In this document: piece after piece, positions 1 through 10,125 of the stretch | How positions within the stretch are numbered: the first letter of the stretch is position 1 | Layout of the letters: the number at the start of each line of letters is the position of its first letter | Program-made: the position numbers and the translations under genes | DNA from: Epiperipatus broadwayi | Lineage: Eukaryota > Onychophora > Udeonychophora > Euonychophora > Peripatidae | Direction of reading: 5' to 3' | Length of the DNA stretch: 64,000 nucleotides | NCBI GenBank assembly: GCA_028023455.1 | Contig: JAQFVV010012446.1 | Coordinates: 312,001-376,000, forward strand | The notes under the pieces: model-generated | Told to the model about the DNA's origin: nothing | What the model saw: only the letters and a program-made list of their open reading frames with translations | The model's database searches: none

Positions 1-408
1 GAGGACTAAGGTGTATTTGGGAAAGTTAAATTAATTAGTACTGCAAGGTTGAATAAATGAAAGAGCGATGCAAACATTATTTTAACTGGAGTCTATGTGC
101 TATTATTATACAAAGAAAAAAACTTACATAAATAATTGCAAATAAACTTGATTTAAAATTAAAAACATCTTAAATCTTTCAGGAAAAAGTAAAAATAGAA
201 ATTTTAAAGCACTATGGATGAAAAATATTTTGAGAAAAAATAGAAATATTATATATGAGCTATATTAGAAAAAAAGATTCGATATCAAAATATTCATTGA
301 AAAAAATGTGTATAATTTTATTTTTGAATAATTAGTTGTCCATAAGATTTAGCAGAGTTTATTTTTCAGATAGTATATTTGAAATATTTCATTTTAAACA
401 AACATCAA

Positions 409-517
409 CCTCGTCAAGCATTGGTGGTAAAGAGGTCAGCGACAGCCGCTTTACAAGCAGTTGTTCCGAGTTAGCGGGTTCGGGTCACGGCTGATGCTAT
501 GACACATCAGAAAAAAA
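409..517 (+). mobile_element. tRNA-derived SINE (family 1) with target duplication
   Basis: A short element reads TGGTAAAGAGGTCAGCG near its start (A-box-like) and GCGGGTTCGGGTCACG about 55 bases later (B-box-like), then ends in GATGCTATGACACATCAG and an A-tract. The 9-base sequence AAACATCAA occurs on both sides (400-408 and about 519-527), as expected of a target-site duplication. Two other copies of the family lie on the minus strand at 40839-40900 and 52746-52840. It is a SINE rather than a working tRNA, because the clover-leaf does not close and the tail is A-rich. Confidence 0.75.
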
Positions 518-718
518 AAACATCAATCTTTCAGCTTTACACAAAATTTAAACATAATTCTTTTAATATTTGTTTGCGATGAGGAAAGAATTTATTATTT
601 AGATTATTTTCCTAGTGACGATTTTTTCAGACGCTCATTGCTAAGGTTTACAGCCTTGCTAAAACTATTATTATTTTGAAATGTAAATCTATTATTATAA
701 AGCGGTGAAAAACTTTGA

Positions 719-1105
719 AATTATTCAAACGGAAGTCAATCTCTGATAATGCGCTATTTCTTAAATATTATAAATTTCCACGCTCCCCGCGCAGGTAAGT
801 TTAAAAAACTTAAATGAATCAATTGAGTTTAGAAGGTACATTCTATATACACCAACTCTTACAAACCATGCTTAAACAGGGCTGACATGAGGCACAAAAT
901 AGACTCAAGCCCTGATTTAAGCATGGTATATAAGACTCAAGTCCTGATATAAGCATGGTCTGTAAGAGTTGCTTGTATATAGAATGATAGTATAATTAAG
1001 TGATTCACTTAAGTTTTTTAAACTCTTACCGGTGGCGAGTGCGTGGAAATTTATAATATTTAAGAAATGGCGCATTATCGGAAAATGACTTCCGTTTGAA
1101 TAATT
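719..1105. mobile_element. Palindromic MITE-like element
   Basis: The ends are inverted copies: AATTATTCAAACGGAAGTCA at the left and its reverse complement at the right. The inverted match continues inward for much of each arm, including the block GCGC..TTTCTTAAATATTATAAATTTCCACGC. The centre holds a smaller repeat of AAGCATGGT units. It contains no reading frame, so it could only move in trans. The insertion lies within the left-edge flank repeat and is absent from the matching place at 63.66 kb. Confidence 0.75.
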
Positions 1106-1430
1106 ATTTTGAAATGAATCTGAAACATATTAGATATTAGTAAATAAATGAGTGACGGGGTAATCAGTTTGGATGTTAAGGAATCATTATTCCACATAAA
1201 AGCAGGAACAATTTATTTTTAAATCCATCATATTTTGCAGCTAAGCTAATGATTAATTATAAAATATTAAACCTGTTTTATTTAGCTAAATATTAAGTTG
1301 CCTTTATTTTTTGTTAAGTAATGTAAATAATAGAGTCTATTAACTGGTGTTTTGTCTCTCTTTACTTCAAAATAAATCCATGCAGATAGACACACACACC
1401 AAACCTGCTGGAATTTTCTTTTTTTTAAAA

Positions 1431-2879
1431 AAATTAAAAAAAATGAAAAGACTTAAAGCAACAATTTAAACCAAACCCATTTTGTTATATTTTCTAAAAG
1501 AGCTAAATATAATTATGAGTAGAAGGTAACAATTTTATTTTGAATGGTAGCGTTGACTAAAACATGTCTCTATAGAACACACAGATTTAAAAGCGATGGA
1601 TTTGGCCAGTCATGTTGTTTGAAGGTTGAGGGTGTGGACTTGTAGTGTTCCAGTATTATCTGTGCTCTAGGGTTGGTGATGATGAGAGTTCAGAGGGTGG
1701 GATGGAGGTCTTTGTGGATCCGAAATTTCTGTGGCCCTATGGCAAATTATCTACTCCAACACAAAAAGTGTATTGATTTATTTTAATGTGCAGAGGCAAA
1801 CAAATTTCTGGGCCATTACTTTGTTAAGCACACATGTTACAGCAAAGGAAGCTGATATGGTGCAGGGATCTTGGTTAAGGGAGAGACCCTTATTCTAATG
1901 CAAAAGATTTTTGTAAGGCTTTCAATGACCAAGCATAGATGCATTTCTTTGATAGTTGTATTTGAATTACTTTGCATAGTTGTCATAAAAATCTAGATGA
2001 AGTAAGATCTTTATGCCAATGCTCTGGGTTTCTTATTGTTTCTAGCTCAGGGGTCGAGAAAATATTGTCATGTCCTGGCATATCATTGCTTGAAAGATGA
2101 GTGTTGATATCTCTGTCAGTTGGGCATCATTTCAGCCACAACAGATGGGGGAAGTTTAAATACATATATATGTTTTTATTAAAATGTAATTGTTCATAAA
2201 GGCATTAAATGGTTAACCTTATTAAAATGCCTCGTCAAAGGGTTGGGGTGTTTTGTGAGCAGCATTCTTGCAGTGGCCAGGCACAAGGTCTTTGTAACTA
2301 AAGCTATAGTTCTATATAGAAAAATAAAAGCATGTATTAATTTAGAGTGTATTTATCACCATTATAGTCCCAATAAATTAGGTATGAATTATATGAATGC
2401 ACTGTGAACTGAATGATTATGGTCTGTGTATATATTTTTACCCATTTGCAAGAGTATATAATTTGTAATCTTACACATATCATAATTTTATTATATATGT
2501 GAGTAATATTTTTGTTTTATTTTTAACAGTCGCAAATGTTTCACATTTGCAATTTATTTTTGAAGTTGTTTACATGTTGGAACATATTTATAAAAAAATG
2601 AAATAATCAAAAGTACTTGTAAAAGGTCCAAAGTGTATATTTTTTTAGTTTATCTGATATGTTCTCTGCTAATAAGTTAATGCAAAATCAGGTGGCTATA
2701 ATTTTACCAAATGTTAAATTTTACCTATGTATTAGTGGTCATCCTGCTCTGTATTTTACTTTTAAGAACAAAGAATCTGAGGCAATGAGATGCTAAGTTC
2801 AGCCGAGAACATGATTTTATTTGGAATTTGTGTTTTTCTAAGTCTTGATCTTTTTGTCAGGAAAAAGTAAAACTCTTCT
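1431..2879. other. Unassigned AT-rich stretch
   Basis: No open frame with recognisable content and no structured repeat was seen on either strand. A slightly GC-richer part (about 1600-2140) looks like old mobile DNA but matches nothing recognised here. Confidence 0.4.
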
Positions 2880-4045
2880 TTGTGTCAAAGCACAAGGTAT
2901 GCTATTGGTATTGTTAGGACAATTTCAAAAAGATATATTGAAAAAGATAAAGGAATTGTATATGTTTTGTGAATTTAGAAAAGGTATTTGATAGAATAGT
3001 CTGGAATAAACTGATGTCCATCTAAAAAGATAAAAGAGTATTTTGGACGATTGATTTGGACTATGCATAATAGTCAAAGGATAAGAATTAGATTTGGGAG
3101 TAATGAGATTGATAAAGTGAATGTAAAAAATGAAGTTAGGCAAGGTTGTAGTACGTCACCTGTTGAATATTTATTTACAAGATATACTAAATAATTATTT
3201 GGACTGTGGGGGAGCAAATGTTGGAGAGAAAGTAATAAAGTGTATAATATTTGCAGATGATATGGGTCTTATTGCTGAGGAGGAAAAGGGTCTTTAGAAT
3301 ATGTTGAAGAAATTGGAAGAAAGATGTATGGCATATGGAATGAAGATTAATCTTGAAAAGACTAACTATATAAGAATTGGGAGAGATGCAAAAAATCTGC
3401 AAATTGGAATCTGTGATGACATAGTTCAACAGGTGAAGGGATTTATATATTTGGGTAATTGGTTGAGTGAGGATGGAAGAAATGATGATGAAGATAAAAG
3501 AAGAATAGAATTAGCAAAGGAGACATTTGTGAAGAGAAAGAAGATATTTTGTGTTCCTTTGGAAAGAGAGTTAAGGAAGAGATTAATTGTTATATGTGGA
3601 GTGTATTAATGTATGGTTATGAGACATGGACACTGAGTAATAGAATTAAGAAATAATTGGAAGCTTTTAATATATGGGCATAGAGAAAAATGGAAAAAAT
3701 CAGTTGGATAAGTAAAATAACAAATGATGAAGTTTTTAAAAGAGTAAATGAGGAATGAAGATTGATTGAGAATATCAAAGAGAAGAGAAACTGGATTGGA
3801 CATATATTAAGAAGAAATTATAGTTTAATGAAAGATGTTTTGGAGGAAATGGTGAGTGGAAATAAAAAGAAAGTATAGAAGAGATTGACATTATTGGATA
3901 ATATAAGAGCTGGAAAGACTTATGTGAAATTGAAGAAATGGGAAAGGAAGAGAATGAAATGGATGAATTGATGTTGTGTGACTACTCTCTGGACCTGTCT
4001 ATTAGACAGAATACTATTGATAGATTGAAATGGAACTCACTCACT
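2880..4045 (+). pseudogene. Decayed APE-type LINE reverse transcriptase
   Basis: Frameshifted plus-strand remains of a non-LTR retrotransposon polymerase. In order one can read FVNLEKVFDRIVWNKLM near 2965-3020, NEVRQGCSTSPV near 3135, then the catalytic FADDMGLIAEE at 3250-3290, and a 102-codon open segment from 3301 with GMKINLEKTNYIRIGR and YLGNWLSEDGR. It continues out of frame with YGYETWTLSNR near 3610, then MEKISWISKITNDEV and RNWIGHILRR near 3690-3820. This order is typical of the LINE polymerases often annotated as endonuclease-reverse transcriptase in invertebrates. The endonuclease domain is missing, so the copy is 5'-truncated, and several stops and shifts show it is dead. The exact clade was not determined. 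Confidence 0.85.
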
Positions 4046-4082
4046 CAATCAAGGTGGTCTGCATGAAAACCAATATAAAATT

Positions 4083-4690
4083 TAAAAGACAAAATTTTAA
4101 AAGATGCATTAATAAAGAATAGAGAATTGGAGAGATAGAGAACTAGAATGGAGAGTAAAAAGATTATAAATATATAAAGATGTAAATGGAATATTAGGTG
4201 TGAGTTAATTTATGATAAAAGCAAGGAAAGTAGTTTACTGTTTAAGGCTCAAACAGAATCATTAGTAACAAAGTAATAGATAAAATGGATAGATGTGAGT
4301 GATTTAATCTGCAAGATTGTATAAGAAAGGCATAGAAAATATTAGGCATCTGTTAATTGAGTGTAAATGCCTGAAAGCAGAAAGGTTACAAATAATGAAG
4401 TTGTGGAACAGTAAATATAAACAAAGTGATTATACAAAAAGTGGATTATTGGTTATGCTGGGTTTGGGAAAACTTAAGGAGCATTTAAATATAAAGTCTA
4501 TGGAGTTGACAAATATTATGTTGTGGAAATGGCATGGAGCAGGATAGAGAAGAATATGTGAAAACTTAGGGCAGGGAATGGAAAGGAAAGATAAAGTTAC
4601 TAACAGGTTTTTCTGGGCATAGTGGCTGGGACATTCCTGACACTACAAAAAGAGAAGTCACAGTACAACTCATCACAATAAATCACATAC
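4083..4690 (+). pseudogene. LINE 3' fragment with broken zinc-knuckle region
   Basis: This stretch is homologous to 35280-36050. The readable part (4317-4547) carries YKKGIENIRHLLIECKCL, the second half of a Cys-Cys..His-Cys module found at the C-terminus of many LINE polymerases, then LWKWHGAG. The first Cys pair is lost to an indel near 4315; the second copy keeps CKLC. The end runs into GAAGTCACAGT..ATCACA, shared by both copies and likely the LINE 3' end. The left border of duplicated copy A begins about here. Confidence 0.7.
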
Positions 4691-4760
4691 AATGAAAAAT
4701 CTTATTTTACAATCAAGTATTTTTTGCCCTAACAAATATTTCAATTCACTTAAATTTATT

Positions 4761-5253
4761 GTAATACCAATAAGCTAATGCACATGTGCTTTCTAGTTGC
4801 CACTATATAAATGAATACTCCCACTTTTTCAAACACAAGATAAAGTCTTTGGGAAAAGATAGAATGAATCCATCTAACTTTTTAACCCAAATGTATATGT
4901 ATGGGCAAATCTTAAGTGTTTGAAAATGAGAGTGTGAAGTTGTTAATTGATCACTTTAAATTACTTTTTTACTAAGTGAATGAATGACACTTGTGAAATT
5001 TCTAGAATTTATGATACATCATTCTTATTAAATTAAACATATGTAAACAAGACATTTATTTAACAACTTCACGCTCTCATTTTCAAACACTTAAGATTTG
5101 CCCATACATATACATTTGGGTTGAAAAGTTAGATGGATTCATTCTATCTTTTCCCAAAGACTTTATCTTGTGTTTGAAAAAATGGGAGTATTCATTTATA
5201 TAGTGACAACTAGAAATTGCATGTGCATTAGCTTATTGGCTTATTGGTATTAC
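4761..5253. mobile_element. Palindromic MITE-like element, inserted after the duplication
   Basis: Two arms of about 190 bases are near-perfect reverse complements: GTAATACCAATAAGC at the left end and its complement at the right. Inside, AACACTTAAGATTTGCCCAT on one arm mirrors the other. About 100 unpaired bases lie between the arms. No frame is present. Copy B has an empty site at about 27120 (CACTTAAATTTATTATGA). In copy A, TTAAATTTATT occurs both before the element and again at about 5296, so the true right end may be near 5292 with an 11-base target duplication. Confidence 0.8.
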
Positions 5254-5477
5254 AGTTTATAAAAATATCACGCTATATAAAATAAATGTCTTCTTTAAAT
5301 TTATTATGAATTTTTTCATCATTTCTTCAAAAAAAGAACAACAAACATTTATCTTTCTGAATCACATTATTTTAATCATGTTTTTGTAGTAACTCACAAA
5401 AAATAAATAAATGTTCTTTACATTTAACATTTATAGTTTTTATTAATATAAGCGTAGAGGATTAATGAAAGATTGTA

Positions 5478-5690
5478 TTAAACTGTGGGACACTTTTCTG
5501 CTTCAATTGCTATTTGGCAGATTTGACAATGTTTAGTAATTGCAAACCATCGATCCGCACATTTTACATGGAAGAGATACATGCAAAGCAATCTTCTAAC
5601 AGTTTGCTCTTCTTCAAATTCCCATAAGCAAATGGAGCAGTTTTCCAAGCTTTCAGCAGACTGAGTACTAATGTCCACATTTCACTGAAT
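5478..5690 (-). pseudogene. Decayed RING-H2 exon of the Arkadia-like duplicate
   Basis: Same length (213 bases), same acceptor (TTTTTAG) and same stop position as the intact RING exon at 27522-27310. The third codon is an in-frame TGA. The zinc-binding CMHLFH has become CMYLFH, so the first His ligand is lost. RRLPC reads RRLLC and CPMC reads CQIC. Other ligands remain (CSIC, the second His, C..C). An open frame of 66 residues persists from an internal Met. It is best read as a dead exon. A truncated product is conceivable but would not fold as a normal cross-brace RING. Confidence 0.85.
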
Positions 5691-7577
5691 CTAAAAATAA
5701 ATTATAGAAGAAAATGGATTAATTGTATGCAAAATATAGGCAATAATTTAAATTAGATAGAAATTTGCAATAGTAAACATTTGTAATAGTTAACATTTTA
5801 TAAAAATCAATATATATTTTGGACTGAATGAGCTTATAAACGAAGTCTTTTCTTTTAGTAATTTTGTATACTAGATCTTTAGCCACAGTTCTCAATCTGG
5901 GGTACCTGAAATTTGAGGGGATATGGAAAGCTTGTCAGAAATTAGGGTCATTAGTAAGTAAATAAGTTATATTATGCTACATTAAAATATTCCAAAAATA
6001 GTTATCAATACATCCGGGTTATTCCATATTTGTACCCTCTGTCAACCACACTAGTGTCTTTTTATAGCTCTTTTCAGGTATGAACATAGTGAGGTTGCAT
6101 AGACTGATTTTTGGGTACAAGGTCTGATAACATAAAGTATCTGGTTAAGATTTAAAATAGCTAGTGAAATTGTCAGTTTGGTGCCACTCCTCGAGGGTCA
6201 CCTCAGTGGCATCTGCAACCCCTGTGTATGTGTACCACACAATACACTTTCCAATCACTTATTTCTTATTATAATGAATTGGGAGTACTGTAATTTGTTA
6301 AAAGTCAAGGAGGTACAAGGGCTAAAAAAGTTGTGAACACCCACCCTGTAGAAATCATTCAAGATAATATATTGCTACCGCCATTATTGGCAACTGATTT
6401 ATTTCAGCTACAGTTTCCGGTAAAATTCAGTTCTCTGATCGACATAATGGTTATCTAAAAGTAGAATGATAAAATGTAATGCAGATAAATAACAAAGGAT
6501 ATCGGAAAGAAAACTAAAAAAACAGCTATTGTTAATGAAGTTCAGGAAAAATAGAGAGATAAGAAGAGAATATTTACAACATAAAATTCAATTCTTAACA
6601 GTATCAAAATAACTTCAGATATTTCAATGATATAAAATTAGTGGAAAATGTTATATAAAAATAAATAATTACCAAACACGGGGCGATAATTAAAAGATAT
6701 AATTCAAATCTCTCCATTTAATAAATATATTCTTCTTTTCTTCAAAGTCACAGAATTGAACGGCAACTGGATTAAACTTCAAGGCGATTGTTTTCCAAGA
6801 CTATCACCTTAGAAGTTTTCGTGCTTTAACATTATCTAATAATTTTTCCATTAATACATTTTATATTTATTTGTAAACTATACATACTTTCATTGTGAAA
6901 CACAGCCATTCATTTTTTAATAATACTTTTTGATTCTGCTTTTTGTTTGTTTATTGAAATTTAGTCTAATTTTACTCCTTCCATTTTCCCATGTTCACAT
7001 TTATATATGCCATAATTCAAATCAAAAGATTTGATTTAATTTTTCCATATTCTGCAGCAAAATTTCAACTTGTTATAATCTTGCACAACCTTGATTATCA
7101 GTTCGAAAAGACAATTTTGTCTTATGAAAACATACAGATATATATGACTTTACAAGCAACTTATACTGCGCTTCAGTGTTAGAAGGTGTTTTTTGTAATT
7201 TTGTTGTTTGCTAATGCTTGAATATCGCGCCACCTCACTGACTAAGCCAGTAACAGAAACAGGTCTGGTGTTGAGGATATCTGGGAGCTCTTTGTAAACC
7301 ATTTGTAATAGAAGATTGTTTAAATTAGATCATGTGACATCTGACTTGATTTATTTGTAGTTTATTTTTTGCTATTAAGGCTTTGGCGATTATAAATTGC
7401 TAAAGCTATTAATATATTGTATATCTGAACTTAGTTCATTACCATATGGCTATTTAAGTTAGATAGCTGGTTTGGAAGATATATGGATGTCTGAAAACTT
7501 CAGATTTTCTACTTAATAGTTATCCGTTAGATAAAGTGCTGGCCTTGCCCTGGTATTATTAATCTATTACTTGGAAA

Positions 7578-7625
7578 TCTTGAGGAGCTCCGACAATAGG
7601 TTTTTTTCTGGATCCTTCATCAATT
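7578..7625 (-). pseudogene. Remnant of the TIER exon in copy A
   Basis: The acceptor side aligns with the intact exon at 29546: AATTCTGATT on the plus strand mirrors AATTCTGAATT, and the CTTGAGGAG block is shared. Beyond that, going downstream on the minus strand, similarity fades and the frame ends at a TAA after about 22 codons. The ..IERN.. core and the donor are not recognisable. Confidence 0.6.
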
Positions 7626-8800
7626 CTGATTAAAAAATAGATATGTATACTTTTTAGTAAATAATTTCTACTAATTATTATTTTATTCAATATATAATTA
7701 TACATTTGACAGTTTCACAATTATTTATTAAATATAGAGTTGAACATTCCCACACATACAAAACACATTAATATATTTTTTAAATATAAATGTAATGGTA
7801 AAGCTTATATAAAATTCACTGACCTATCATCAATGATAAATATTCATTATCCATTAGCGGTATTGCACTTTAGATTTCTTTCACTGAGTTCAAATTATAA
7901 TCCATCAATATCATAATATTAGAAGTTTATGGACAGAAAGGCACTGATGTGAAATGGTCTAGCAGGTCTAATATGAAGCACCTAAACTAATACTCTGCAA
8001 AATAATTACAAATATGGAAACAAACTTTATTAAATTAATTCATTAAAATATATAAAAGTAAAAAAAGGTAATTATGAAACAGTACTATTGTCTTTTAGTT
8101 TTATTTAGCAGTTTAAAATCTGACTTTAAGAGTTTATACTTCTTTTATAATATTAAAAAAAAAATTAAAGATGATAAATTAATATAGCATCTGTACAAAT
8201 TGTGAGAAAACTATGACAAGATCTATAAAATAATGATCTTTCAATAGAGTACCTACATTCCTATTATTTAATTAATTCAAAACAATTTTCAGATAGAAGT
8301 GATTGATTATTGATCACTTACTGATGAGTAGATTTTATTCATAAGAAAATACCTTTATAGATAAATAAAACATGAAAAAAAAACTCTTATTGTTCTGTAT
8401 CTATTTTCTAAAATATAATTTCATAAATATTTAACATTCCTTTCTAAACAGCTTTATTCAATATATGTCTTCATATCCACTGTTTCATTTATCTGATTTA
8501 AAAGTTAAATAAAGAGTAAAAATGAATAAAAATTAATTAAAAATAGTTTAAACTTTTACATTTAATGTTTTTGTTTATAGTGTTACAAATGTGCGTTTAT
8601 GTTTAAATGGATATTAGTCATTAATATCGGTATTCATATCATGGCTTGAAAATAGATGACCGAAATATAAAACAACTACTGTAACTATTCATATTAAGCT
8701 GTAAATACAGTCACATAACGTATTTTAAAAGTTATTATACCTAAAGGCTAGTATTTTTTTAAAGTCTCACATTATGTTCCTTATAATTTATATGTTCTGC

Positions 8801-8912
8801 GTGGTATAGCACAGTTGTATTCTGTCGGAGTTTGACATGGGGATTCTAAAGTCGATTCCGATGCTGCGACTGCAACTTGTTAAGAACTCTGGAGCAATAA
8901 AGCGATTCTAAT
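8801..8912 (+). mobile_element. tRNA-derived SINE (family 2), copy A
   Basis: GTGGTATAGCACAGTTGTA is A-box-like and AAAGTCGATTCCGATGC is B-box-like. The tail is GAACTCTGGAGCAATAAA. The same element stands at 37592-37712 in copy B, so it was inserted before the duplication. It is tail-to-tail with the next SINE. Confidence 0.7.
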
Positions 8913-8989
8913 ATATATATAAATAAATGATAACTACGATTCGGCATGTATGTGTAACTTACATATATATATATCAAAGGCATATAGGA

Positions 8990-9092
8990 TACTTGCTCAG
9001 GAATTTATAAAAAGATCGAACATCACAATCTATCTCTGAACCCCTCCCCACCTCAAACCGGATGCTCTACCAACAGAGCCATGCTGCGCAGT
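8990..9092 (-). mobile_element. tRNA-derived SINE (family 2), inverted partner, copy A
   Basis: On the minus strand it begins GCGCAGCATGGCTCTGTTGG, with a tRNA-like TAGAGC next, and ends in ATTCCTGAGCAA, the tail shared with the plus-strand neighbour. The equivalent in copy B (37779-37880) keeps a clearer TTTAGCGCAGTTGG. Confidence 0.65.
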
Positions 9093-9194
9093 GTATTCAT
9101 ATCTAGGTTTCAAATCAACACAGGCTGATGCGTAAATAATTCCAATGAACAAAACGTTTAATATTCTATATTATTTTTACAATTTGTGCCGCAT

Positions 9195-9382
9195 CTTTGC
9201 AAATTCTTTTCAACTAATCACTGTGCTGTGGGGTCATTGGTAAGAACAGGCCGTCAGAGTAATGGGAGGAGCATTGGGATAGAAAGAATCATAATAATGA
9301 TGAGGATGAATTTCTTGCAAAGTGAATATGACTGAAGGAAGTCAACATGATGGTAAGGATTGAAGTGCGCTGGTTGTTGCTA
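9195..9382 (-). pseudogene. Broken exon 4 of the Arkadia-like duplicate
   Basis: Homologous to 38193-37980. The GAACACACTTCAT part near the 3' end is deleted, the donor GTGAGG has become GATGCG, and the acceptor region is altered (TCTAATAG). The frame is not maintained. Confidence 0.75.
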
Positions 9383-9666
9383 TTAGAAATTCAAATGGAA
9401 AATGTTATATAAATTGGTCGATTACAATTTTTAATTAGAATTATGATATAAAATTATAAAAATAGTATAAATGCTTGTGAATGTCTAACATATTTCGTTC
9501 ATCAAACAAAACATAATAATAAGAGTTATGTGATTATTTTTATTTCTTGCAAAACAAAGAAAATAAAAAATTCATTTATCATGAAAAAAAGTCAACATAT
9601 TAAAAATAAAATTAATACAAAAGCTAATTTTTTTTAAAACATTATTGCAAAAAAAACTCCAAATAC

Positions 9667-10009
9667 CTATCTCTGGAGGTTCTTCACAATGATCTTTCTC
9701 ATTAAGGTGTTGATAGGTGGCGTAAGTTCCAAAATTTGTGTAATTGCTTCTTGGTAAGATTTGAGAAAAAGAAACTTGGCTTTGAACCTGTCTAGGAATA
9801 CCTGCTGCAGGTTGTAATAATGACGTTATACTAGATAACCAAGGATTAGTTAAAGAAAGATTTGGATTAATAAAAATGCTGCCATTGTTGCTAATTTGAC
9901 TATCACTGTCATACTTTGTTGGCAGATTGACGACTTATAGGGAGAACAATTGAAATTCAGTACATTTATAGGCACATATTGGCAAGTAGATTTTATATTA
10001 GGAACAGAT
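9667..10009 (-). pseudogene. Frameshifted SIM exon (exon 3) of the duplicate
   Basis: Acceptor (TTTCTAG) and donor (GATAG|GTATTT) are preserved, and the first residues RSVPNIKSTCQ are identical to the intact exon. A net gain of two bases in the VIDL region destroys the SUMO-interacting motif and shifts the frame. The rest is recognisable only in another frame. Confidence 0.8.
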
Positions 10010-10125
10010 CTAGAAATACATTTTAATAATTTCATTGAAAAAAAATGCTTAAAAAATCATATGGAAAGATATAATTTACTAATCAATTATTTTTTTTACT
10101 CTTTTTATTTTATACACAGATATTT

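Larger units (their letters stand above)
188..1430. repeat. Left-edge flank repeat, related to 63300-63975
   Basis: Blocks of this stretch reappear in the same order at the right edge of the window. The segment around 226-400 (TTTTGAGAAAAAATAGAAAT, then TTATTTTTGAATAATTAGTTGTC) matches 63400-63520. The segment around 1108-1150 (TTTTGAAATGAATCTGAAA, then TTAGTAAATAA) matches 63665-63705. The segment around 1355-1400 (TCTTTACTTCAAAATAAATCC, then CACACAC) matches 63908-63950. The left copy is longer because a SINE and a palindromic element sit inside it. No gene is visible in it. The homology was read by eye and no identity was computed. Confidence 0.7.

Noticed and set aside
9040-9092. Possible tRNA gene on the minus strand
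   Set aside because: It has A-box-like sequence but no closing acceptor stem, and the shared tail marks it as a SINE.
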